Origin: Cognaticolwellia beringensis
Lineage (GTDB): Bacteria; Pseudomonadota; Gammaproteobacteria; Enterobacterales; Alteromonadaceae
Length of the DNA: 64,000 bases
Direction of reading: 5' to 3'
Assembly: GCF_002076895.1 (NCBI RefSeq)
Contig: NZ_CP020465.1
Coordinates: forward strand, 2,790,001 to 2,854,000
A program made the position numbers and the translations under genes. Of the stretch, positions 48,708 to 56,992 are shown piece after piece; within the stretch, counting starts at the first letter, position 1; each line of letters starts with the position of its first letter. The notes beneath the pieces were generated by a model. The model had not been told where the DNA came from and searched no databases. It was given only the letters and a program-made list of their open reading frames with translations.

Positions 48708-49419
48708 TATGGATATGACTAAGTTGGTAGCACAACTTAATGAAAAGCAAAAGCAAATATCTCAACAGTTATATTTTGGTAACGAGCAAATGCGTGGCTT
48801 AGCTAAGCGGGTATGGCGAGTACAAGAAGATGAACGCAAGCATATTGCCCGAGAATTACACGATGGTGTAGGGCAACTTTTAACGGCTTTGATCAATCAA
48901 TTGCAACAAGTACAAAAGGGCGATCCGACCATAGCACTGAGTGAAAGCATTGATTTAGCGCGCCAAGCCTTGTCTGATACTCGGGTTATTTCTCGTCTAA
49001 TGCGACCAAGAATTTTAGACGATCTTGGTCTCATCCCCGCTTTAGAATGGTTAGTGAGAATAATGGGCGAGCCAGAAGAGGCAGAAATTGAATTTCATCA
49101 TCAGATAAATACCGAGATAGATAGCGATACCCAAACCTTAGCTTTTCGTGTCATACAAGAAGCTCTAACTAATGCGATTAAACATGCTCAAGCTAAAACT
49201 ATTACCTTAAATGTAATAGCAACAAGTAAACTGTTAATGATCAAAATAGCAGATGATGGTGTTGGTATGCCTCTTGATACAGAAGATAACCCAGATGGCT
49301 TCGGCTTGGGCGCTATGCGAGATAGGGTCAGTGCTTTTGGTGGCCAGTTAACCATTAATTCATCACCTAACCAAGGTTGCGAAATCAAGGTTCTAGTGAC
49401 AGGAAGAGAAATGTCATGA
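48697..49419 (+). CDS. sensorless NarL-type histidine kinase
   Basis: The 240-residue protein has HisKA_3 with His55 in RKHIARELHDGVGQLLTAL and an ATPase domain (IQEALTNAIKHAQAK, IADDGVGMP, GFGLGAMRDRV). There is no membrane helix or sensor domain, only a short coiled-coil N-terminus, so input must come from a partner, probably the kinase or FHA-GAF protein of the operon. ATG 48697 overlaps the kinase gene by 11 bp. Its end overlaps the response regulator in an ATGA. Confidence 0.88.
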   Translation: MSNNMDMTKLVAQLNEKQKQISQQLYFGNEQMRGLAKRVWRVQEDERKHIARELHDGVGQLLTALINQLQQVQKGDPTIALSESIDLARQALSDTRVISRLMRPRILDDLGLIPALEWLVRIMGEPEEAEIEFHHQINTEIDSDTQTLAFRVIQEALTNAIKHAQAKTITLNVIATSKLLMIKIADDGVGMPLDTEDNPDGFGLGAMRDRVSAFGGQLTINSSPNQGCEIKVLVTGREMS

Positions 49420-50054
49420 TCAGCGTACTTATTGCCGATGACCATACTATTTTACGCCACGGTCTGGTGAGTTTATTAAGCAAAGATGAAAATATTCGCG
49501 TGGTAGCTGAGGCTGCAGATGGGGTGGAGGCGATTAAAAAAGCACTGGAATTAAAGCCAACGGTTATTGTTATTGATATCAGTATGCCTGAGATGAATGG
49601 CATGGAAGCAGTTAAACGCTTACATGAACAATTACCTGAAGCTAAAGTGTTAGTACTTACTATGCATGAAGAGCAAGAGTATGTAATACATATGGTTAGA
49701 GCAGGGGCTTCTGGTTATCTATTAAAAGACAGTGCGAGTGATGAATTAATTGATGCTGTTAAAGCTTTAGCAGAAGGGAAAACCTATTTTAGCCAATATG
49801 CCGCCAGTGTTTTAGCCACTCAATACAATAAACCAGCCGAAAGTTGGCAAGACCCTTATAAAAATCTGACTAATCGTGAGCGTGAAGTATTTCATTTGAT
49901 CATTGAAGGTAAAACCACGAAAGAAATCGCTCGTTCTTTAGATATTAGTGTCAAAACCGCGGAAAATCATCGCGGAAAAGTATTAGACAAACTTGATGTC
50001 GCTAATGCCGCAGAACTAGTGCGCTATGCCGCAAAACACCATCTATTAGTGTAA
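49416..50054 (+). CDS. LuxR/NarL family response regulator
   Basis: The 212-residue protein has a receiver domain with phospho-acceptor Asp54 (VIDISMPEMNG), conserved DD at 8-9 and Lys near 103, and a C-terminal LuxR HTH (LTNREREVFHLIIEGKTTKEIARSLDISVKTAENHRGKVLDKL). The histidine kinase is the cognate partner by overlap. The HTH family binds short dyads like the boxes in front of the two subtilases. ATG 49416 fits the receiver start; the longer frame begins at a TTG inside the kinase gene. Confidence 0.92.
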   Translation: MISVLIADDHTILRHGLVSLLSKDENIRVVAEAADGVEAIKKALELKPTVIVIDISMPEMNGMEAVKRLHEQLPEAKVLVLTMHEEQEYVIHMVRAGASGYLLKDSASDELIDAVKALAEGKTYFSQYAASVLATQYNKPAESWQDPYKNLTNREREVFHLIIEGKTTKEIARSLDISVKTAENHRGKVLDKLDVANAAELVRYAAKHHLLV

Positions 50055-50109
50055 TTTCAATAAAAAATTATTATTAAGCTGTACTGCATTAATTAAATTT
50101 TTATCCATC

Positions 50110-50148
50110 AGGTGTTTTACCCTATTCCATCTAGGGGTTTATCCTGAT
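50110..50148 (+). promoter_or_regulatory. paired palindromic boxes upstream of subtilase 2
   Basis: Box 1 AGGTGTTTTACCCT (50110-50123) and box 2 CTAGGGGTTTATCCTGAT (50131-50148) mirror the pair at 40826-40864. The AGG cores are again 23 bp apart. Box 2 shares CTAGGGnnnnATCCTGAT with the other promoter. Confidence 0.6.
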
Positions 50149-50207
50149 TATTTAATACCTTGTTGTTTGACATGCTAGTTGTGTCGAAACTACTTAGGTT
50201 ACTCCCA

Positions 50208-52667
50208 ATGCTTAAAACTAAACTAAAAAATAAATTGCTAATCGCTGGCCTAATGGGGGCCGGCATACTGTCTTCTAGTCTCTCTGCTAAATCTTTCGGA
50301 CCTGAATTACAAGGCTTGATGTCAACAGCCGCTGTTCATGATGTCTTTGAAGTTATTGTGACATTTGAAGGTGAGGGTGCAATAAATACTGAACGCTTAA
50401 ATATTATCGAATCTGCTGGTGTCATTGGCGGTGTTAGCTTTAAGCAATTGCCAATTGTTGGTATTACCGCAACGAAAGCGCAAATCGAACAAATATATAC
50501 TTCAAATAAAGTGCGCTCTGTTTGGTATAACGCGCCACTTTCATTAGAGAATGATGGCGCAACACAAATTACCGGCGTCGACCGTTTACGTGCTGATTCA
50601 ACAATGAGAAACCAAGGAACACCATTTTCAGGTCGCGGTATCGGTGTTGTTGTAAACGACTCAGGCGTTGATGGCACACACAGCGATATTAAATACCCGA
50701 ATCACGTTGTCCAAAACGTATTAGCGCAAACTAACTTACATTCATTATCTGATATTTTACCTATTACTTATCAAGAGGATACAGCCAATACAGATATTGC
50801 TGGCGGCCATGGTTCACATGTTGCCGGTATTATTGGCGGTAATGGCGCTATGTCTACTGGTAAATACCAAGGTGTTGCACCGGGCGCTAAAATTATTGGT
50901 TACGGTTCAGGCGCAGGTCTATTCATTTTAGATACTATTGGTGGTTTCGATTATGCCTTAACCCATCAATATGATTACAACATTCGTGTTATCTCAAACT
51001 CTTTTGGCAGTACCAGTGATACAGGTACTGACTTTAACCCTGATCACCCGACCAATGTTGCGACTAAAGCCTTATCTGATAACGGTGTGATTGTAGTTTT
51101 CTCTGCCGGTAACTCAGGTAGTGGTGAAGCGACTATTACCGGTAACTTTAAAAAAGCACCTTGGGTAATTACTGTTGCAGCTGGCGATAAAGAAGGTAAA
51201 TTGGCCGATTTTAGTTCACGTGGTATCAAAGGTAAAGGCGGCGAAGTGATGGTTGGCAATGAAATTTTTCATTGGGAAGATCGCCCAACTGTTACAGGAC
51301 CAGGTGTTGATATTATCTCTACACGCGCATCATTATCAAGCTTGAGCGCGTTAAGTATTGGCGATGACAGTGAGGTAATGGCGCCTAACCATGTGCCTTA
51401 TTACACGTCTATGAGTGGTACATCGATGTCTGCTCCACATGTTGCTGGTATTGTTGCTTTGATGTTAGAAGCTAACCCAAGCTTAACTTGGCGTGAAGTA
51501 AAAGCAATTTTACAAGAAACTGCTACTAATATGCCAGGACGTGAAACTTGGGAAGCTGGCGCAGGTTATGCAAACGCATATGCTGCAGTTAAGTCGGTGG
51601 TAGATCAAAGCCTAAACTTTGGTAGCACAACTAAAATTGAACGTAATTTTAATGCTAAAGCGCTAACGTCAGTACAAGCAGAATACGCTGACACTGTTAC
51701 CTTCAGTCCTGTAGGAGACAGCGAAGGGACTGTTATACCAGTGAAAGCTGACGCTTCTATGGTGATGGTACGCGCAAATATTGATGATAATACGGTTGGT
51801 TTATCATTAACTAGCCCAAGTGGTAAGCGTTACGGATCTAGTATTGCTTTACCTGTATTAGGACAAAATATTGCAGTAACGGCTCCCGCAGAAGCAGGTA
51901 ACTGGATATTGAAAGCAAATGGTATTGGTGGTATTTCTGGAGTAGCGCTTGACCCAGCTGGTGTTACTAACGGCTACGCGGTTCCAGGTGATATTGCAGT
52001 ATCAATCAAAATTATTAAAACTGACGGTTATATAGGACTTGGCGATGTGGAAAACCATCCTGCAAAATCATTTATTGAATATGCGGTAAGTGAAGAGTTA
52101 GTGGATGCAAATGCCGATGGATTTCAACCAGATGAAGTGTTAACTCGCCAAGTGCTAGCCGACTTTTTAACTTTAGGTGCAGGCATTCGTCAATCTAACT
52201 TAGCAACAACAAGCGCCTTTAATGATGTTTCTGGTCAGTATGCTGCAGCAGCAAATGCGGTTAATAATAAAGGTGCAGCATTACGTAATGCTGCGCAAGA
52301 TCAAGCGCCTGTTATGCAATCTAATGGCAGTAGCTTTAACTCAGAACAGTCAGTTGACCGTAATCAGTTAGCATACTCTTTAGTGCAATCATTAGCATTA
52401 CAACCTTTGGCTGAAAGCTTTAGCGGTGATATTACTGCAATTTTTCAAGACCAACGTGTAACGCTTTCTGACCAAGACCAAATCCCGGCTGAATTAAAAG
52501 GTTATGTACAATTAGCTTTAGACTTAGGGATATTAAATGCGAACTTTGACATTCAACAAGGCCCATATGATTTAGAGCCAACTATTATTGCTAACTTTAA
52601 CGGTGACAATGGTGTAACTCGTGCGGATTATGCAGTAGCAGCAACGCGATTCTTTAACAACTATTAA
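50208..52667 (+). CDS. secreted S8 subtilisin-family protease 2
   Basis: The 819-residue protease is colinear with the one at 40940: signal peptide (about 1-28), propeptide (about 40-115), catalytic Asp151, His201 and Ser406 (GTSMSAPH), oxyanion Asn302. A beta-rich region and a C-terminal SLH-like region follow (NHPAKSFIEYAVSEELVDANADGFQPDEVLTRQVLADFL). ATG 50208 matches the start of the paralogue; an in-frame TTG at 50160 and ATG at 50172 lie upstream in sequence without conservation. It directly follows the response regulator gene. A terminator follows. Confidence 0.9.
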   Translation: MLKTKLKNKLLIAGLMGAGILSSSLSAKSFGPELQGLMSTAAVHDVFEVIVTFEGEGAINTERLNIIESAGVIGGVSFKQLPIVGITATKAQIEQIYTSNKVRSVWYNAPLSLENDGATQITGVDRLRADSTMRNQGTPFSGRGIGVVVNDSGVDGTHSDIKYPNHVVQNVLAQTNLHSLSDILPITYQEDTANTDIAGGHGSHVAGIIGGNGAMSTGKYQGVAPGAKIIGYGSGAGLFILDTIGGFDYALTHQYDYNIRVISNSFGSTSDTGTDFNPDHPTNVATKALSDNGVIVVFSAGNSGSGEATITGNFKKAPWVITVAAGDKEGKLADFSSRGIKGKGGEVMVGNEIFHWEDRPTVTGPGVDIISTRASLSSLSALSIGDDSEVMAPNHVPYYTSMSGTSMSAPHVAGIVALMLEANPSLTWREVKAILQETATNMPGRETWEAGAGYANAYAAVKSVVDQSLNFGSTTKIERNFNAKALTSVQAEYADTVTFSPVGDSEGTVIPVKADASMVMVRANIDDNTVGLSLTSPSGKRYGSSIALPVLGQNIAVTAPAEAGNWILKANGIGGISGVALDPAGVTNGYAVPGDIAVSIKIIKTDGYIGLGDVENHPAKSFIEYAVSEELVDANADGFQPDEVLTRQVLADFLTLGAGIRQSNLATTSAFNDVSGQYAAAANAVNNKGAALRNAAQDQAPVMQSNGSSFNSEQSVDRNQLAYSLVQSLALQPLAESFSGDITAIFQDQRVTLSDQDQIPAELKGYVQLALDLGILNANFDIQQGPYDLEPTIIANFNGDNGVTRADYAVAATRFFNNY

Positions 52668-52689
52668 GCGTTGTAGACCTCTGGAAGCA

Positions 52690-52722
52690 AAGCCCACCAG
52701 TTTGTATTAGGTGGGCTTTTTA
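52690..52722 (+). terminator. rho-independent terminator after subtilase 2
   Basis: AAGCCCACC and GGTGGGCTT form a 9-bp GC-rich stem with an 11-nt loop, followed by TTTATT. Confidence 0.88.
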
Positions 52723-52829
52723 TTCAGACCAAAAACTTTAAAATATTTTAGCAATAAGCATTATTTAATCCGATTGGTTTAACAATTAACAGCCCAAGTT
52801 ATAGGCAAATAAACAAAAGGTATAATCCG

Positions 52830-53501
52830 ATGAAATTTAAATCTATCAACCGTTTACTCATTGGTTCAGTGTTGTCTTTAAGTTGTTTAGTTAGCTCGGC
52901 ACAGGCTGGCTTGATCACTATTGGCGCGTTAACCAGTAATAATGACGGTAGTACCAGTGTTATTACCGATACCCTTAATAATCTTGAATGGATGCGATGG
53001 AATGAATCAGCTAATTTTAATTATGCTGAAGCTTTATTGCAGAACACGTCAGGTTGGACAATAGCTGGTGCAAACCAAGCTAATTTATTTCTCAATGCGT
53101 TATATAACGGTATTAGCCATGGTTGTTCTGATAACATCCAAGACTCTTTATTTTGCGCAGATAGCGGTAGCTTCTCAAGTGAAGAATACACTGCGCTGTT
53201 AGGCGACTCATCGACACGTGGCACAAGCAGTATTGATGCAGCATGGTTCTATGATGACGAAATAACAGATGGTAAAGCGGGTTTTTTAAACTTAACCTCT
53301 GGAACAAGCAACCAAAAGTATAATACTTATGGCACTATTGCTACAACTGAAGAACATAGACTGTTGAGTAATGGGACTATTGGTTGGTTAATGTATAGAA
53401 CAGCCACAGTGCCGGAGCCTACCACACTAACTATTTTTGCATTAGGCATTATCGCTTTAGCTTTACGTCGATTTAAGAAGCAAGTGTCACCGCAAGTTTA
53501 A
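52830..53501 (+). CDS. PEP-CTERM sorting-signal protein
   Basis: The 223-residue protein has a signal peptide (about 1-26, ending AQA), a mature domain with DTLNNLEWMRWNESANFNYAEAL, and a textbook C-terminal PEP-CTERM tail: VPEPTT, a hydrophobic helix (LTIFALGIIALAL) and basic RRFKKQ. Exosortases recognise this tail, so the genome must encode an exosortase elsewhere. The mature part resembles other short PEP-CTERM proteins with a conserved LEW(M/L) motif; function is unknown. It is the last gene before repeat R2. Confidence 0.88.
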   Translation: MKFKSINRLLIGSVLSLSCLVSSAQAGLITIGALTSNNDGSTSVITDTLNNLEWMRWNESANFNYAEALLQNTSGWTIAGANQANLFLNALYNGISHGCSDNIQDSLFCADSGSFSSEEYTALLGDSSTRGTSSIDAAWFYDDEITDGKAGFLNLTSGTSNQKYNTYGTIATTEEHRLLSNGTIGWLMYRTATVPEPTTLTIFALGIIALALRRFKKQVSPQV

Positions 53502-53590
53502 TAGGCTTTATTGTCTATAGATTTTTATCTCAGTTGATTAATTCAACGTTAATAGCTATCGAGCAGTTTTCGTTAAGTTTGATAAAAAAT

Positions 53591-53750
53591 AAAAAAAGGA
53601 CATCAACAGATGTCCTTGAAATAAAACAAATTAATCATTTAAAAATGTTGTGTCGAATCGGGGAAGATCCAAAAACAAGTTCATCTTAAAGTCATTTTAT
53701 ACTCGTGACAAACGAGATAAATTCAAATGATAGATGAATTATTTTCATCA
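53591..53750 (-). ncRNA. candidate structured RNA / repeat element, copy R2
   Basis: Same organisation as the copy at 40477: terminator GGACATC/GATGTCC with a T-run on the minus strand, 101 bp with one mismatch, CTCG/CGAG hairpin (53702-53716) and a 6-bp stem at 53733-53749 that covaries with R1. Here the 31-codon frame is interrupted by a stop, leaving 17 codons. TATAAT lies on the minus strand at 53766-53771, a possible -10 element, without a well-spaced -35. Confidence 0.5.
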
Positions 53751-53841
53751 TTAAACACGCTAAGTATTATAAGTAACCTGAACTCTGGACAAGCTATATA
53801 AATTATACAGAGCTCCGGTTAAGTAGTCACATTCATCAACG

Positions 53842-55470
53842 CTATCTTAACTCTCTGCGCAATAATTTACCGACAGTCGATTTTGGAATTTCATCAATAA
53901 ATACGACATGTTTTGGTATTTTATAAGCGGTGAGCCCTTGACGACAATAATCAATAATATCCTGCTCAGTGATATTGTTGTCAGCTTTAACGACAAAAAG
54001 CTTAACGGCTTCGCCTGTTCTGTCATCTGGTACGCCTATGCAAGCTGATTCTAATACGGCTGGCATTTTGGCAACTTCAGCTTCAATTTCATTTGGGTAA
54101 ACATTAAAACCTGAGACATTAATCATGTCTTTTATGCGATCAACAATATGGAAGAATCCGCCATCATCTAGCATGGCCACATCGCCAGTTTTAAAATAAC
54201 CATCAGGTGTCATGCATTCTGCTGTTGCTGCAGGATTATTCCAGTAACCTTGCATTACTTGTGGACCCTTAGCACACAACTCACCCGATTGGCCTTCTTG
54301 CACTATATTGCCACTCTCGTCTCGAATAGAGATATCAGTGTTGGGTAAAGGAACGCCTATACCGGAGATATACTCACTTTGATCACGGTTACCAAAGTTT
54401 AATGTTAAAACTGGTGAAGTTTCTGATAAACCATAGCCTTCATATAATCTAGCACCAGTGACTTCTTGCCATTTATCTGCAACAGCTTGTTGCACTGCAG
54501 CACCACCACCTACACAAACTTTCAAAGCTGAAAAGTCTACTTGATCAAATCCAGGTGTATGCAATAGACCGTTGAATAAGGTGTTTACACCTGTGAACGT
54601 TGTCGCGCGAGTATTTTTCCAAACTTCAACAAAGCTCTCCATATCGCGAGGATTCGTTACTAATACATTTTTAGCACCAAAGCAGAAATAAGCTAGGGTG
54701 TTCGCCATCAAAGCAAAGATGTGATACATCGGGATAGCAGTTATAACAATGTCGTTACCATGGTCAATATGATTTTTAGTAAATTCTTGATATTGCAAAA
54801 TATTGGCAATTAAATTGCCATGACTCAACATAGCACCTTTAGACAACCCTGTAGTACCACCGGTGTATTGGAGGAACAATAAGTCATCATGAGTAAGTGC
54901 AGGTTCAGACAACTCAAGCTTTTCACCTTGGGCTAAGGCATCAGTGAACTTAACCGTATGAGTCAATCGTTCGTCAACAGGTGCACAAGGTAAACCTTTA
55001 TTAACCAAGTCGTCTAAATCGATAGTAATAATGCTTTTAACATGGGTTTTATCGAGCACGTCAGCCAGCATTTTGCTTGATTGAGAAAATATAATGATGG
55101 TATCAACTTGAGCATCGTTAAGTTGATGTGTTAGCTCTCTTACAGTGTACATGGGGTTTACGTTAACTTGTACCGCACCAACACGAACTATGCCCCACAT
55201 AGCAATAGGAAAACATAATGTGTTTGGGCACATTAGGGCGACACGATCACCTTTAACAATATTGAGCTTGTTTTGTAGGTATGCCGCAAAAGATTTTGAC
55301 AGTTCATCTACTTGCTGGAAAGTAAGCTCAGCGCCAAAATTACTAAAGGCGGTTTGCTGCCCGTACTTAGTGGTTGTCTGACGAAATAAATCTAATAATG
55401 AACCATAGCGATTTAAATCCACTTCATGAGCCACGTTTTCTGGATAGTTTTTCATCCAAGGTTTAGTCAT
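53842..55470 (-). CDS. acyl-CoA synthetase (FadD-like AMP-binding enzyme)
   Basis: The 542-residue adenylating enzyme has the P-loop YTGGTTGLSKGAMLSHGN, the adenine region YEGYGLSETSP, the hinge FKTGDVAMLDDGGFFHIVDRIKDMINVSGFNVYP and the catalytic lysine in STVGKLLRREL. It activates a fatty acid as an acyl-AMP and then acyl-CoA. It ends a run of minus-strand genes with an aldehyde dehydrogenase and an RND transporter upstream, suggesting that a fatty aldehyde is oxidised and then activated. Confidence 0.92.
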   Translation of the reverse strand: MTKPWMKNYPENVAHEVDLNRYGSLLDLFRQTTTKYGQQTAFSNFGAELTFQQVDELSKSFAAYLQNKLNIVKGDRVALMCPNTLCFPIAMWGIVRVGAVQVNVNPMYTVRELTHQLNDAQVDTIIIFSQSSKMLADVLDKTHVKSIITIDLDDLVNKGLPCAPVDERLTHTVKFTDALAQGEKLELSEPALTHDDLLFLQYTGGTTGLSKGAMLSHGNLIANILQYQEFTKNHIDHGNDIVITAIPMYHIFALMANTLAYFCFGAKNVLVTNPRDMESFVEVWKNTRATTFTGVNTLFNGLLHTPGFDQVDFSALKVCVGGGAAVQQAVADKWQEVTGARLYEGYGLSETSPVLTLNFGNRDQSEYISGIGVPLPNTDISIRDESGNIVQEGQSGELCAKGPQVMQGYWNNPAATAECMTPDGYFKTGDVAMLDDGGFFHIVDRIKDMINVSGFNVYPNEIEAEVAKMPAVLESACIGVPDDRTGEAVKLFVVKADNNITEQDIIDYCRQGLTAYKIPKHVVFIDEIPKSTVGKLLRRELR

Positions 55471-55579
55471 TTTATTTCCTTTAGCAACTAGGTGCGTTTA
55501 CGCTTGAAAATTGGCGTTTATCAAGCAAAGTCTTGTGAAGTTGTAAACTGAGTAAATAATTTTTTCTTCATTAAGTCAA

Positions 55580-56992
55580 TTAACGAATAAATAATTTAAA
55601 CAAAAGTTGATGAATTTTATTACCAAATGGAGGGAATAATAATGAACCTAAGCTTATTCTTCCTCGTGATAATACGGATTTTCCGTGCGAGAAAGTTTTA
55701 AAACCTTCACTTCCATGGTATTGCCCCATGCCTGATGCGCCAATGCCGCCAAATGGTAAGTCATCAACGGCAACATGAAATGCAGCATCATTAATACAAA
55801 CCCCGCCTGCATGAGTGTTCAATAACACTTGCTGCTGAAATGACTTGCTAAAACTACAAATGTATAAAGCGAGTGGACGTGGCTTACTGTTAATGTAAGT
55901 AATGGCTTCGTCGATGTTGTTATAGCCTATAATCGGGAGTAGTGGGCCAAAAATTTCTTGCTGCATAACGGTCATATCATCATTAACATCAGTTATCAGT
56001 GTTAAAGGCATTTTTCTCGATGTGCCATCACTGTCTGCAGATAAAGGCATTATCGTTGCACCTTTCGCTTCAGCATCTGCTAATAAACTATCAAGTCGCG
56101 CTTTTTGGGCATCATTAATAATACAACTACAGTCATCATTTTTTTCAGTACGGGGGTACATGCTTTGATAAGCGCTTTGAAAAGCTTGGGTTAACTCAGC
56201 TATTTTGTTTCGTGGGCAAAAAATATAATCTGGTGCAACACAGGTTTGTCCTGCGTTCAGAGTTTTCCCCAAAATTAAACGGCTAACCGCGGTTTTAATA
56301 TCTATATCGTTATCAATAATAGTCGGTGACTTCCCACCTAACTCTAAGGTGACAGGCACCAAGTTTTCAGCCGCGGCTTTCATCACTAATCTGCCTACGC
56401 CTGTAGAACCGGTGAAAAACAGGTGATCAAAACTTAAACTTGAAAAGTCCGCTGCCATGTCAGACTCACCACAAATAATAGCGACTTTATTACGAGGAAA
56501 AATATCTGCAATTAATTTGGCTAATAACGTGTTGGTATTAGGGGTGTACTCACTCATTTTTATCATCGCAGTATTACCTGCCGCTAATGCCGTAGTTAAT
56601 GGTCCCAAAGTCAGGAAAACCGGATAATTCCACGGCGCAATAATACCGATAACCCCTTTAGGTTGAAAAACTACCTTTCCCTTTGCCGGTTGAAATAATA
56701 TTCCGATATGTTTCTTTTCAGGTTTCATCCATTTTTTCAGTTTCTTTATCGCATAGTTTATGCCCATCACGGTGGTGAGAATATCTCCTATTCTCGAATC
56801 ATCGGCACTACGGTGGCCAAAATCTTGGCTCATCGCATTAATAAAAGCTTCTTGGTTATCAATAATGATGGCTTTCAATTTTTCTAAGTCGCTAATACGC
56901 TCTTTATAGCTAGGATAAGTATTACTAGCAAAGTATTCTTTTTGTTGTAAAAAAGTATCAGTTAGTGCTGTTTTTGTTGTTATTTCTGTCAT
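55580..56992 (-). CDS. aldehyde dehydrogenase, coniferyl/fatty-aldehyde type
   Basis: The 470-residue enzyme belongs to the short ALDH class without the N-terminal extension, with FTGSTGVGRLVMKAAAENLVPVTLELGGKSPTII, the catalytic cysteine in NAGQTCVAPDY and the NAD site. A hydrophobic C-terminus (ISLGSLLFPPFGNKIHQLLFKLF) resembles the membrane-leaning tail of ALDH3-type fatty aldehyde dehydrogenases. It oxidises an aldehyde to the acid. Its start overlaps the transporter stop by 1 bp, so they are coupled. Confidence 0.88.
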   Translation of the reverse strand: MTEITTKTALTDTFLQQKEYFASNTYPSYKERISDLEKLKAIIIDNQEAFINAMSQDFGHRSADDSRIGDILTTVMGINYAIKKLKKWMKPEKKHIGILFQPAKGKVVFQPKGVIGIIAPWNYPVFLTLGPLTTALAAGNTAMIKMSEYTPNTNTLLAKLIADIFPRNKVAIICGESDMAADFSSLSFDHLFFTGSTGVGRLVMKAAAENLVPVTLELGGKSPTIIDNDIDIKTAVSRLILGKTLNAGQTCVAPDYIFCPRNKIAELTQAFQSAYQSMYPRTEKNDDCSCIINDAQKARLDSLLADAEAKGATIMPLSADSDGTSRKMPLTLITDVNDDMTVMQQEIFGPLLPIIGYNNIDEAITYINSKPRPLALYICSFSKSFQQQVLLNTHAGGVCINDAAFHVAVDDLPFGGIGASGMGQYHGSEGFKTFSHGKSVLSRGRISLGSLLFPPFGNKIHQLLFKLFIR

